Positions 1-5,888 of a DNA stretch of 5,888 nucleotides are shown in pieces; the first letter of the stretch is position 1; every line of letters starts with the position of its first letter. Position numbers and translations under genes: made by a program. The notes beneath the pieces were generated by a model that searched no databases, was not told the DNA's origin, and saw only the letters and a list, made by a program, of their open reading frames with translations. Source of the DNA: Actinomycetota bacterium (lineage in GTDB: Bacteria; Actinomycetota; Actinomycetes; Nanopelagicales; Nanopelagicaceae); NCBI GenBank assembly GCA_009705025.1, contig WLDA01000064.1:1-5888 (forward strand). The letters are read 5' to 3'.

Positions 1-240
1 GGAGATGCTGAAGAGCGTGCTGCTGCATTTATTAGTAAATATGTGACAAAGCCTGTTGTTGGATATGTTGCTGGATTTACTGCACCAGAAGGAAAGACAA
101 TGGGTCACGCTGGTGCAATTGTTTCTGGCTCTTCAGGAACTGCGCAAGGAAAGCAAGATGCACTTGAGGCAGCAGGAGTAAAGGTTGGTAAGACTCCGAG
201 TGAAACGGCGCAATTGATGCGCGCCATATTAGAGCGCTAG
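1..240 (+). CDS. sucD: Succinyl-CoA ligase (ADP/GDP-forming) alpha subunit, 3' end only
   Basis: This is the C-terminal 79 residues of the alpha subunit of succinyl-CoA synthetase, which interconverts succinyl-CoA and succinate with NTP formation in the cytosolic TCA cycle. The frame is open from base 1, so the gene starts outside the window; the bacterial protein is usually about 290-300 residues. The run [19 protein letters not shown] contains the active-site histidine that is phosphorylated in this family (codon 106-108, in MGHAGAI). The tail [17 protein letters not shown] is typical of the family C-terminus. A GTG at 43 is only an internal valine codon, not a start. The gene ends in TAG, followed 6 bp later by the next gene in the same frame, so it is probably co-transcribed with it. 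sucC would be expected upstream. Identification is secure. Confidence 0.96.
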   Translation, partial: GDAEERAAAFISKYVTKPVVGYVAGFTAPEGKTMGHAGAIVSGSSGTAQGKQDALEAAGVKVGKTPSETAQLMRAILER

Positions 241-246
241 CGCACA

Positions 247-1338
247 ATGTTTCAGCGCGTACTTGCCGTTACTTTAGGTCAAGTAGTGCGCAGTATTGCG
301 TTAGTGCTTCTCCCAATCTCTTTTCTCTCCCTTATTGCATGGGCTACTGCAGGCAGCGTCAATGGCAATACAACAGATCCAATGCGTGGTGCGATGTGGA
401 TCTGGTTAGGTGCACATCACTTGCCATTCACACTTTCATTGCCACCAGCTGGAACTCCAGGTTTACTCTCATATTTACCTTTAGGAGCGCTCATATTTCC
501 AATACTTGCTATTCGCAGTGGCTTTGCTCGGAGTATGGAAAAATTCGATGATGATGTCTCGCTAATTTCACTTGCCAGGATTGCCTACATTCTGGAATAC
601 ACACTCATTGCAATGCTCTGTGCTTACATGAGTAGAACGGATGCGGTTCAACCGCAATGGTATTTAGCGCCACTTACTATTCTTCCAATTGCAACTTTGA
701 CCACCTTCAGCGTAGGACGTCGACTAGTGATTTCTCAAGCAATTCTTTTTAGCTCACGCGCCCTTGCACTTTTATTGGGAGTGAGTTCAATAATTTTTGG
801 AATTACAATTCTTACTAATCTTTCAATGGTTGAAGATCTAACCCAAGTTCTCCAACCTGGCATTCTTGGTGGGATCCTTCTTCTATTTATCAATATCCTC
901 TATATTCCAAATGCAGTAGTTGCAACACTTTCATATTTAGCAGGCTCTGGATTTGCAATCGGATCGGGAACGCTTGTTGCACCGTGGATCCATCGATTAT
1001 TTGAAATTCCAGCAATCCCACTTTTGGGTGCTGTTCCAGCCGAGAAAGCAATGTGGCATTTGTTATTTATAGTCATAATTGTGGCTGTTGGTGCACTTAT
1101 GACAACGTGGACAATTCAACTGAGTACTCGCACTTTGATACAGAGTTACTTTCTCTCATGCGCCATGATTGTGCTCTTAGCCTTCTTCAGTAGTGGAGCC
1201 CTCATTACAAACATTTTGGATTCCGTTGGTGTTTCACTCTGGAAATTCCCTCTTGTAATCGGAGCAGAACTTGGGCTTGGAATATTGTTGACAATATTTA
1301 TACCTAGAATTTCTCTATCGAACCCCTTGAAGCGGTGA
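247..1338 (+). CDS. DUF6350 family polytopic membrane protein, function unknown
   Basis: A 363-residue integral membrane protein with about nine hydrophobic segments, roughly at residues 14-35, 74-92, 107-127, 138-156, 172-192, 205-226, 269-289, 299-321 and 334-353. I assign it to DUF6350 from memory of the family pattern and from its position between sucD and purN. Landmarks are a WLGAHHLP stretch near residues 53-60 followed by G-L-L-S-Y-L-P-L-G, then the best-conserved block: IPNAVV (220-225), GFAIGSGTLVAP (235-246) and IPAIPLLGAVP (254-264). No enzymatic or transporter motif is recognisable. The ATG at 247 is the first start after the sucD stop and has no clear Shine-Dalgarno, so translation may depend on coupling to sucD. 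Its stop overlaps the purN start in GTGA. The family has sometimes been labelled a cell-division protein, but nothing in the sequence supports or refutes that. Confidence 0.85.
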   Translation: MFQRVLAVTLGQVVRSIALVLLPISFLSLIAWATAGSVNGNTTDPMRGAMWIWLGAHHLPFTLSLPPAGTPGLLSYLPLGALIFPILAIRSGFARSMEKFDDDVSLISLARIAYILEYTLIAMLCAYMSRTDAVQPQWYLAPLTILPIATLTTFSVGRRLVISQAILFSSRALALLLGVSSIIFGITILTNLSMVEDLTQVLQPGILGGILLLFINILYIPNAVVATLSYLAGSGFAIGSGTLVAPWIHRLFEIPAIPLLGAVPAEKAMWHLLFIVIIVAVGALMTTWTIQLSTRTLIQSYFLSCAMIVLLAFFSSGALITNILDSVGVSLWKFPLVIGAELGLGILLTIFIPRISLSNPLKR

Positions 1339-1898
1339 AAAGAGCTGTAATCCTGGCATCAGGAAATGGGAGTTTGGCACAGGCAATAATCGATGATGCT
1401 CAACTTAGTACTCAGATAGTCGCTCTCATCTCTGATCGCGCAGATGCCCTTGTTTTAGAACGTGCACGACTAAGTGGAATCTCAACGCATGTCATTGAGA
1501 TGAAGAGCAATCGACAGGTATGGGATAGAGAAATACTCGATTGTGTAAACAATCTCAAACCTGACTTGGTTATCAGTGCTGGCTTTATGCGAATTTTATC
1601 GCCAGATTTTGTTCGAACTTTTCCGACAATCAATAGCCATCCAGCTCTTCTGCCACTCTTTCCCGGTGCTCACGCCGTACGCGATGCTTTAGCAGCAGGC
1701 GTAAGAGAGACAGGGACGACAATCCACTGGGTAGATGAAGGCGTGGATACTGGAAAAATTATAAGGCAAGTGAAAGTTTCAATATTGCCTGGAGATAACG
1801 AAGTATCTCTTCATGAGAGAATTAAGGAAGTTGAACGAGGTCTCATTGTTGCGGCCATAAAAGAAGTATTACCCACTCTGGAGTCACGCCATGGCTGA
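1335..1898 (+). CDS. purN: Phosphoribosylglycinamide formyltransferase (GART, folate-dependent)
   Basis: Cytosolic enzyme that transfers the formyl group of 10-formyl-THF to GAR, giving FGAR, in de novo purine synthesis. It has 187 residues against about 210 in E. coli. All three catalytic residues are visible: N100 and H102 in [16 protein letters not shown], and D138 in DEGVDTGK, matching E. coli N106, H108 and D144 with a constant offset of six; H131 matches H137. The N-terminal phosphate loop reads [10 protein letters not shown], whereas the family usually has N-L after the G-[ST], so two positions are changed. The GTG start at 1335 overlaps the stop of the previous gene by 4 bp (GTGA) and lacks a clear ribosome binding site, which suggests translational coupling. 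The 3' end overlaps purH by 8 bp. The neighbours supply its cofactor (folD) and complete the pathway (purH). Confidence 0.96.
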   Translation: MKRAVILASGNGSLAQAIIDDAQLSTQIVALISDRADALVLERARLSGISTHVIEMKSNRQVWDREILDCVNNLKPDLVISAGFMRILSPDFVRTFPTINSHPALLPLFPGAHAVRDALAAGVRETGTTIHWVDEGVDTGKIIRQVKVSILPGDNEVSLHERIKEVERGLIVAAIKEVLPTLESRHG

Positions 1899-3429
1899 TC
1901 GCAAACCTATCCGCAGAGCCCTCATCAGCGTCTATGACAAAACCAGACTTGTAGAAATTGGAAAAGTCCTATCTGATGCTGGAGTAGAGATTCTTTCTAC
2001 AGGATCTACTGCAAAGAATTTAGCAGATGCAGGGATAGCAGTTACTGAAGTCAGCGCATATACAGGATTTCCAGAAATTATGGGCGGACGCGTAAAGACA
2101 TTACACCCGCGCGTGCATTCCGGAATATTGGCAGATCAAAATAATCCAGAGCATATGCAAGCAATTAAAGATTTAGATATTGCACCCTTTGATCTAGTAA
2201 TAATCAATCTCTATCCCTTCGCAGCCACAATTGCATCAGGTGCTGATTTCGCTGAATGTATTGAACAAATAGATATTGGTGGCCCATCAATGTTGCGTGG
2301 TGCAGCAAAGAATCATGGCTCCGTTGCCGTTCTTAGTAATACATCTCAATATGACCTACTTGTAAGAGCTATCAAAGCTGGCGGATTTAGCGCACAAGAG
2401 CGTCAAGAATTAGCCAGAGATGTATTTAGAACAACAGCAGAATATGACCTCACTATTGCTAATTGGTTGGGCAGAGAAGAAGAACTTCCAGAATGGTTTG
2501 GACGAATCTGGCATCGCGAAAATACATTGCGCTATGGAGAAAACCCACATCAGAATGCAGCAATTTATTCAGGTGGTCCTTCAGGAATTGTTAGCGCAAA
2601 GCAATTACATGGCAAAGAGATGTCTTTCAATAATTACACCGATGCAGATGCTGCGTGGCGCGCAGTCTTGGATCATCGCGACCCTGCAGTTGCGATCATG
2701 AAGCACGCTAATCCCTGTGGAATTGCAGTGTGCGCGCTTGGTGTGGGAATCGCTTATCAGCATGCACACGAATGCGACCCAATTTCAGCATTTGGTGGCG
2801 TGGTAGCAGCTAACCGAATCGTTACCGTTGAAATGGCAACGCCACTATCACAAGTTTTTACAGAAGTAATTATTGCCCCCGGATATGAACCAGAAGCCCT
2901 TGAAATTCTTTCCAAGAAGCCATCAATTCGTATTTTGCAATGCGAAGTTCCTGGAATTAATCCAATTGAAATGCGTCCTGTTTCTGGGGGAGTATTGCTA
3001 CAAAATACAGACCTCATTGATGCATCAGGTGATTCACCATCGCAATGGAAACAAGTATCTGGTCAGCCAGTTGATCTACAAGCAATGAGAGATCTTGAAT
3101 TTGCATGGCGCAGTGTTCGAAGCGTCAAAAGCAATGCAATTCTGCTTGCAAAAGATACTGCCTCAGTTGGAATCGGTATGGGTCAAGTAAATAGAGTTGA
3201 TTCTGCAAGACTTGCAGTTGAGCGCGCAGGAGATCGAGTCAAAGGAAGCGTTGCTGCAAGTGATGCATTCTTTCCATTTGCTGATGGCTTACAGATTCTC
3301 ATTGATGCAGGAATTACGGCTGTAGTTCAACCAGGTGGAAGCGTGCGCGACGAAGAAGTAATTGCTGCAGCGCAAAGCGCCGGAATCGCGATGTTTTTCA
3401 CGGGTACCAGACACTTCTCCCACGCCTAA
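1891..3429 (+). CDS. purH: Bifunctional AICAR transformylase / IMP cyclohydrolase
   Basis: Catalyses the last two steps of de novo purine synthesis: formylation of AICAR with 10-formyl-THF, then ring closure to IMP. At 512 residues it is close to the usual 510-530. The N-terminal MGS-like cyclohydrolase domain (about 8-200) shows [32 protein letters not shown] (65-80) and [16 protein letters not shown]. The transformylase domain shows LRYGENPHQ (213-221), the catalytic Lys-His pair K271-H272 in [25 protein letters not shown] (457-466), [13 protein letters not shown] and the terminal GTRHFSH. The ATG at 1891 lies inside the end of purN (8-bp overlap) with GGAG at 1880-1883, seven bases upstream. 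Two in-frame stops, TAA then TAG, end the gene. Both domains look complete, with no missing catalytic residue noticed. Confidence 0.98.
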   Translation: MADRKPIRRALISVYDKTRLVEIGKVLSDAGVEILSTGSTAKNLADAGIAVTEVSAYTGFPEIMGGRVKTLHPRVHSGILADQNNPEHMQAIKDLDIAPFDLVIINLYPFAATIASGADFAECIEQIDIGGPSMLRGAAKNHGSVAVLSNTSQYDLLVRAIKAGGFSAQERQELARDVFRTTAEYDLTIANWLGREEELPEWFGRIWHRENTLRYGENPHQNAAIYSGGPSGIVSAKQLHGKEMSFNNYTDADAAWRAVLDHRDPAVAIMKHANPCGIAVCALGVGIAYQHAHECDPISAFGGVVAANRIVTVEMATPLSQVFTEVIIAPGYEPEALEILSKKPSIRILQCEVPGINPIEMRPVSGGVLLQNTDLIDASGDSPSQWKQVSGQPVDLQAMRDLEFAWRSVRSVKSNAILLAKDTASVGIGMGQVNRVDSARLAVERAGDRVKGSVAASDAFFPFADGLQILIDAGITAVVQPGGSVRDEEVIAAAQSAGIAMFFTGTRHFSHA

Positions 3430-3441
3430 TAGGATACGAAC

Positions 3442-4281
3442 ATGAGCGCAGTGATTCTGGATGGCAAAGCATTAGCCACTCAAGTAAAGAAAGAGCTCGC
3501 ACTGCGCGTTGCAGTGTTGAAAGAAAAAGGTATTACCCCAGGTCTTGGAACAATTCTTGTTGGAGATGATCCTGGTTCCCACTCTTACGTTGGCGGAAAA
3601 CATCGTGATTGCCAAGAAGTTGGTATCAATTCAATTCGCATAGATCTTCCTGCAATCGCAACTGAGGGTGATGTGCTTGCCGCAGTAAAGGATCTCAATT
3701 CTTCAAAAGAATGCACCGGTTATATTGTGCAACTTCCTTTGCCAAAAGGGATAAATACTCAGAAAGTTTTAGAAGCAATCGACCCTGCTAAAGATGCCGA
3801 TGGCTTGCATCCAATGAACTTAGGGCGATTAGTAGCAGGATATGAAGCGCCACTTCCTTGTACACCGCGGGCAATTGTTGAGCTACTTCGTCATTACAAA
3901 ATCAATCTAGATGGAGCAGAAATAACCGTTATTGGTCGTGGTCTAACAGTGGGCCGGCCATTAGGTTTATTGCTTACAAGACGTGCTGAAAATGCAACAG
4001 TTACTCTCACTCATACAGGCACAAAAGATTTAGCAAAGCACACCCGAAATGCTGACATTGTTGTAGCTGCAATAGGCCAAACACATTTTCTAAAAGCTGA
4101 CATGGTCAAGCCTGGTGCAACTCTTATTGATGTTGGAATAAGTCGCGGTGAATCAGGATTGAATGGCGATATTTCTCCAGAGGCATATGCAATTGCTGGA
4201 TTTATTTCGCCGATGCCTGGTGGAGTTGGACCAATGACGCGTGCAATGTTATTAACAAATGTGGTTGATGCATGCAGCTGA
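3442..4281 (+). CDS. folD: Bifunctional methylene-THF dehydrogenase / methenyl-THF cyclohydrolase
   Basis: Interconverts 5,10-methylene-THF, 5,10-methenyl-THF and 10-formyl-THF, producing NADPH in the oxidative direction. Its product 10-formyl-THF is the formyl donor for the PurN and PurH encoded just upstream. At 279 residues it has the standard length. Visible motifs are [18 protein letters not shown], with catalytic K53 and Y49 (equivalent to human K56 and Y52), QLPLPKG (97-103), [14 protein letters not shown] with D120, [11 protein letters not shown], the NADP-binding loop GRGLTVGRP (165-173) and [11 protein letters not shown] (257-267). The GRGxTVGRP loop followed by [18 protein letters not shown] is the actinobacterial flavour; many other bacteria have GRSxxVGxP. 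The ATG at 3442 has AGGA at 3431-3434, seven bases upstream and 12 bp after the purH stop. The 3' end overlaps the next gene by 10 bp. Confidence 0.98.
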   Translation: MSAVILDGKALATQVKKELALRVAVLKEKGITPGLGTILVGDDPGSHSYVGGKHRDCQEVGINSIRIDLPAIATEGDVLAAVKDLNSSKECTGYIVQLPLPKGINTQKVLEAIDPAKDADGLHPMNLGRLVAGYEAPLPCTPRAIVELLRHYKINLDGAEITVIGRGLTVGRPLGLLLTRRAENATVTLTHTGTKDLAKHTRNADIVVAAIGQTHFLKADMVKPGATLIDVGISRGESGLNGDISPEAYAIAGFISPMPGGVGPMTRAMLLTNVVDACS

Positions 4282-4499
4282 TTTCAAGCACTTTGCGAAT
4301 CAGTAGCTACTCCCTCATATGTTTAGGAGTACTTATGGGCAGCATTGGTTATGTGAGAACTGGGTCACTTCTTATTGGCGGCGGAACACTGGGTCACGCA
4401 ATTGCTGCACGTAATTCACGCAGGATTGAGTTCTACCTACCTGCCGCCATTGCAGTAGCCCTCTTTGTTCTGGCAATAGCACTACCGCATGGACGGTAG
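4272..4499 (+). CDS. Small DUF3017-like membrane protein, function unknown
   Basis: A 75-residue protein with three hydrophobic segments, roughly residues 10-28, 31-46 and 55-71, separated by short basic stretches (R29; R47 to R51). The order helix, RTG, helix, AxRxSRRIxF, helix ending in AIALP agrees with DUF3017, a small actinobacterial family found between folD and mdh. The assignment rests on pattern memory and position, not on a search. The loop between the second and third helices seems shorter than I recall for the family. The start at 4272 overlaps folD by 10 bp and has no clear Shine-Dalgarno. An in-frame ATG at 4335 has a strong one (AGGAG, 4325-4329), but using it would remove most of helix one, so the longer form is preferred for matching the family's three-helix layout. 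No role in folate or TCA metabolism is established. Confidence 0.78.
   Translation: MQLISSTLRISSYSLICLGVLMGSIGYVRTGSLLIGGGTLGHAIAARNSRRIEFYLPAAIAVALFVLAIALPHGR
4325..4329 (+). promoter_or_regulatory. Internal Shine-Dalgarno-like site within the DUF3017 gene
   Basis: AGGAG lies five bases before an in-frame ATG at 4335, codon 22 of the DUF3017-like gene. It could direct a 54-residue short form, or be chance, since the codons also encode Leu-Gly-Val. It is listed because it bears on which start is used. Confidence 0.35.
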
Positions 4500-4505
4500 A
4501 GTTAC

Positions 4506-4517
4506 CTTGACGTCAAG
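4506..4517. promoter_or_regulatory. Perfect 12-bp palindrome upstream of mdh, candidate operator
   Basis: CTTGACGTCAAG is identical to its reverse complement and lies in the 46-bp gap between the DUF3017 gene and mdh, the largest gap in the window. It has no loop, so it is not a terminator hairpin; a dimeric DNA-binding protein is the natural reading. That role is inferred: no regulator or matching second site is visible. It lies 15 bases upstream of the mdh ribosome binding site. Confidence 0.4.
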
Positions 4518-4532
4518 AGAGTTGTAAACGAC

Positions 4533-4539
4533 AAAGGAG
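4533..4539 (+). promoter_or_regulatory. Strong ribosome binding site of mdh
   Basis: AAAGGAG sits six bases before the ATG at 4546 and fixes that start. It is one of the strongest sites in the window, in contrast to the weak or overlapping starts of the DUF6350 gene and purN. This fits independent, high-level translation of mdh. Confidence 0.85.
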
Positions 4540-4545
4540 TACGCC

Positions 4546-5496
4546 ATGGGCGGAAAAGTTACAGTTGTAGGTGCAGGATTCTACGGATCAACAACAGCGC
4601 TTCGGTTAGCTGAATACAACATCTTTGACACAGTTGTACTTACCGACATTCTTGAAGGAAAGCCAGAAGGTTTGGCACTCGATATGAATCAATCTCGTTC
4701 AATCGAAGGATTCGAAACAAAAATTGTCGGTGCAACAACAACTCCTGAAGGAGCTGGCTATGAAGCTACAGCTAATTCAGATGTAGTCGTTATAACTGCA
4801 GGACTTCCGCGCAAACCAGGAATGAGCCGTATGGATCTCATTGGAGTAAATGCAGGAATCGTTCGTGGTGTTGCTGAAAATATTGCTAAACATTCACCTA
4901 AAGCAGTCATTATCGTTGTATCTAATCCACTCGATGAGATGACAGCACTTACTCAGATTGCATCAAATTTCCCAAAGAATCGCGTTATGGGTCAGGCAGG
5001 AATGCTCGATACAGCGCGCTTTACTAACTTTGTTGCTGAAAAATTAGGCGTGAAGGTTGGTTCTGTAAAGACACTCACACTTGGCTCGCACGGAGACACA
5101 ATGGTTCCAGTTCCAAGTCGTTGCACTGTCGATGGCAAGGCACTCAGTGATCTTCTTTCACAGCCAGAGATTGATGAATTAGTGGATCGCACACGCAATG
5201 GTGGTGCAGAAGTTGTTGCACTTCTAAAAACTGGTTCTGCATATTACGCACCATCTGCAGCTGCTGCTCGTATGGCAAAAGCAGTAATTGAAGATTCTGG
5301 TGCAGTTATGCCAGTGTGCGCGTGGGTCGATGGAGAATATGGAATTTCTGGTGTCTATCTTGGTGTTGAAGCCGAGATTGGTCGCGAAGGAATTAAGAAA
5401 GTAGTTGAAAGCAAACTTACTGATTCAGAAGTTATTGCTTTGAAAGCAGCAGCAGAAGCAGTCCGTGCAAAACAAGCAGATGTTCTAACACTCTAA
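4546..5496 (+). CDS. mdh: NAD-dependent malate dehydrogenase, LDH-like class
   Basis: Oxidises malate to oxaloacetate with NAD in the cytosolic TCA cycle. At 316 residues it has the length of the LDH-like MDH class. The Rossmann loop is GAGFYGS (9-15), and an acidic D34 at the end of the second strand indicates NAD rather than NADP. Substrate residues are R89 and R95 in GLPRKPGMSR; arginine at the first position (glutamine in lactate dehydrogenases) marks malate specificity. N127 lies in SNPLDEM, the D155/R158 pair in MLDTARF, and catalytic H182 in GSHGDTMVP. High-GC actinobacteria such as Streptomyces have, to my knowledge, a different class at this locus, starting with a TGAAGQIGY-type loop; none of that is seen here. 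The strong AAAGGAG site fixes the start. A short palindrome upstream may be an operator. icd follows after 15 bp. Confidence 0.95.
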   Translation: MGGKVTVVGAGFYGSTTALRLAEYNIFDTVVLTDILEGKPEGLALDMNQSRSIEGFETKIVGATTTPEGAGYEATANSDVVVITAGLPRKPGMSRMDLIGVNAGIVRGVAENIAKHSPKAVIIVVSNPLDEMTALTQIASNFPKNRVMGQAGMLDTARFTNFVAEKLGVKVGSVKTLTLGSHGDTMVPVPSRCTVDGKALSDLLSQPEIDELVDRTRNGGAEVVALLKTGSAYYAPSAAAARMAKAVIEDSGAVMPVCAWVDGEYGISGVYLGVEAEIGREGIKKVVESKLTDSEVIALKAAAEAVRAKQADVLTL

Positions 5497-5500
5497 GGAG
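5494..5500 (+). promoter_or_regulatory. Ribosome binding site of icd overlapping the mdh stop
   Basis: TAAGGAG contains the mdh stop codon (TAA) and the icd Shine-Dalgarno in one 7-base string, 11 bases before the ATG at 5512. That spacing is slightly long. The overlap suggests that mdh and icd share a transcript and are translationally linked. Confidence 0.75.
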
Positions 5501-5511
5501 CAAGTACTCAG

Positions 5512-5888
5512 ATGAATAAGATCAAAGTTGAAGGCACTGTTGTTGAACTAGACGGCGATGAGATGACGCGCATTATTTGGCACTTCATCAAAGAATCACT
5601 GATCTTGCCTTATCTCGATGTCAATCTTGAGTACTACGACTTAGGCATGGAAAATCGTGATGCAACTGATGATCAAGTAACTATTGATTCAGCGCATGCA
5701 ATTCAAAAGCACGGAGTTGGCGTCAAGTGCGCAACTATTACTCCGGATGAGGCTCGCGTCGAAGAATTTGGTCTGAAAAAAATGTGGAAATCTCCAAATG
5801 GAACTGTGCGCAATATTCTTGGCGGAGTTATTTTCCGTGAACCAATCATTATCAAAAATGTTCCACGCCTGGTTCCACATTGGACAAA
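5512..5888 (+). CDS. icd: NADP-dependent isocitrate dehydrogenase, eukaryote-type homodimer, 5' part
   Basis: Oxidative decarboxylation of isocitrate to 2-oxoglutarate with NADPH formation, in the cytosolic TCA cycle. The first 125 residues are present and the gene runs off the window; the family is about 400-415 residues. The sequence follows the homodimeric subfamily that includes human IDH1: [48 protein letters not shown] and [17 protein letters not shown]. Numbering coincides with human IDH1, so K72, T77, S94, N96, R100 and R109 occupy the same positions as the human cofactor and substrate residues. The later substrate arginine (human R132) lies beyond the end. It is neither the E. coli-type Icd nor the large monomeric IDH of about 740 residues found in some actinobacteria. 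ATG 5512 is supported by the AAGGAG upstream and by alignment of the N-terminus. Confidence 0.96.
   Translation, partial: MNKIKVEGTVVELDGDEMTRIIWHFIKESLILPYLDVNLEYYDLGMENRDATDDQVTIDSAHAIQKHGVGVKCATITPDEARVEEFGLKKMWKSPNGTVRNILGGVIFREPIIIKNVPRLVPHWT

Noticed and set aside
234..243. GCGCTAGCGC, a 10-bp perfect palindrome spanning the sucD stop.
   Set aside because: It is short, has no loop or T-run, lies partly in coding sequence, and is likely chance from GCGC-rich codons around a TAG stop.
1..1338. SucD and the membrane protein are in the same frame, separated only by TAG and two codons, which could suggest stop readthrough to a fusion.
   Set aside because: One in three adjacent gene pairs shares a frame by chance, and purH-folD and mdh-icd do so here as well. 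No readthrough signal is evident and each protein is complete in its family.
4497..4502. TAGAGT at the DUF3017 stop as a possible -10 box.
   Set aside because: No acceptable -35 sequence is found about 17 bases upstream, and the string includes the stop codon of the gene.
4507..4535. TTGACG as a -35 box for an mdh promoter.
   Set aside because: No TANNNT-like -10 element lies 15-19 bases downstream; the region reads acgacaaagg. TTGACG is also half of the palindrome, so a promoter call is unsupported.
5689..5880. Open reading frame on the minus strand opposite icd.
   Set aside because: It is antisense to a strongly conserved IDH coding region, has no recognisable protein features, and is a shadow of icd codon use. 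The same holds for the minus-strand frames within purN, purH and mdh.
1..5888. A search for a novel system: CRISPR-like repeats, transposon ends, toxin-antitoxin pairs, retron-like RNA, tRNA or rRNA.
   Set aside because: Coding sequence of recognisable or family-assigned proteins fills nearly the whole window; no repeated arrays, inverted terminal repeats or RNA-gene signatures were seen by eye.

Overview
The window is a single-strand housekeeping gene block, most likely from a low-GC freshwater actinobacterium (acI / Nanopelagicales type; this is inference). Three things support this. The gene order sucD - DUF6350 membrane protein - purN - purH - folD - DUF3017 - mdh - icd is an actinobacterial arrangement. 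DUF6350 and DUF3017 are essentially actinobacterial families. FolD carries an actinobacterial-style cofactor loop (GRGLTVGRP). GC is low for that phylum: about 42-45% in three sequence lines counted by hand. Genes are packed tightly, as expected of a streamlined genome.

Layout: 1-240 is the 3' end of sucD (succinyl-CoA ligase alpha). 247-1338 is a polytopic membrane protein of unknown function (DUF6350). 1335-1898 is purN, 1891-3429 purH, 3442-4281 folD and 4272-4499 a small DUF3017 membrane protein. 4546-5496 is an LDH-like NAD malate dehydrogenase, and 5512-5888 is the 5' end of a eukaryote-type NADP isocitrate dehydrogenase. All genes read on the + strand. Neighbours overlap or are 6-15 bp apart, except for a 46-bp gap before mdh that holds a perfect 12-bp palindrome. 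No gene-free stretch exceeds 46 bp.

Functionally, TCA-cycle genes (sucD, mdh, icd) flank a one-carbon/purine module. FolD makes the 10-formyl-THF used by PurN (third step of purine synthesis) and by PurH (last two steps, to IMP). Both membrane proteins sit at junctions of these modules and have no established role.

I found no RNA gene, mobile element, CRISPR array, repeat family or convincing terminator, and nothing that looks like a new defence or other novel system. The points most worth a second look are the LDH-like class of the malate dehydrogenase at an actinobacterial mdh locus, the palindrome upstream of it, the changed phosphate-loop residues in PurN, and the two uncharacterised membrane proteins.
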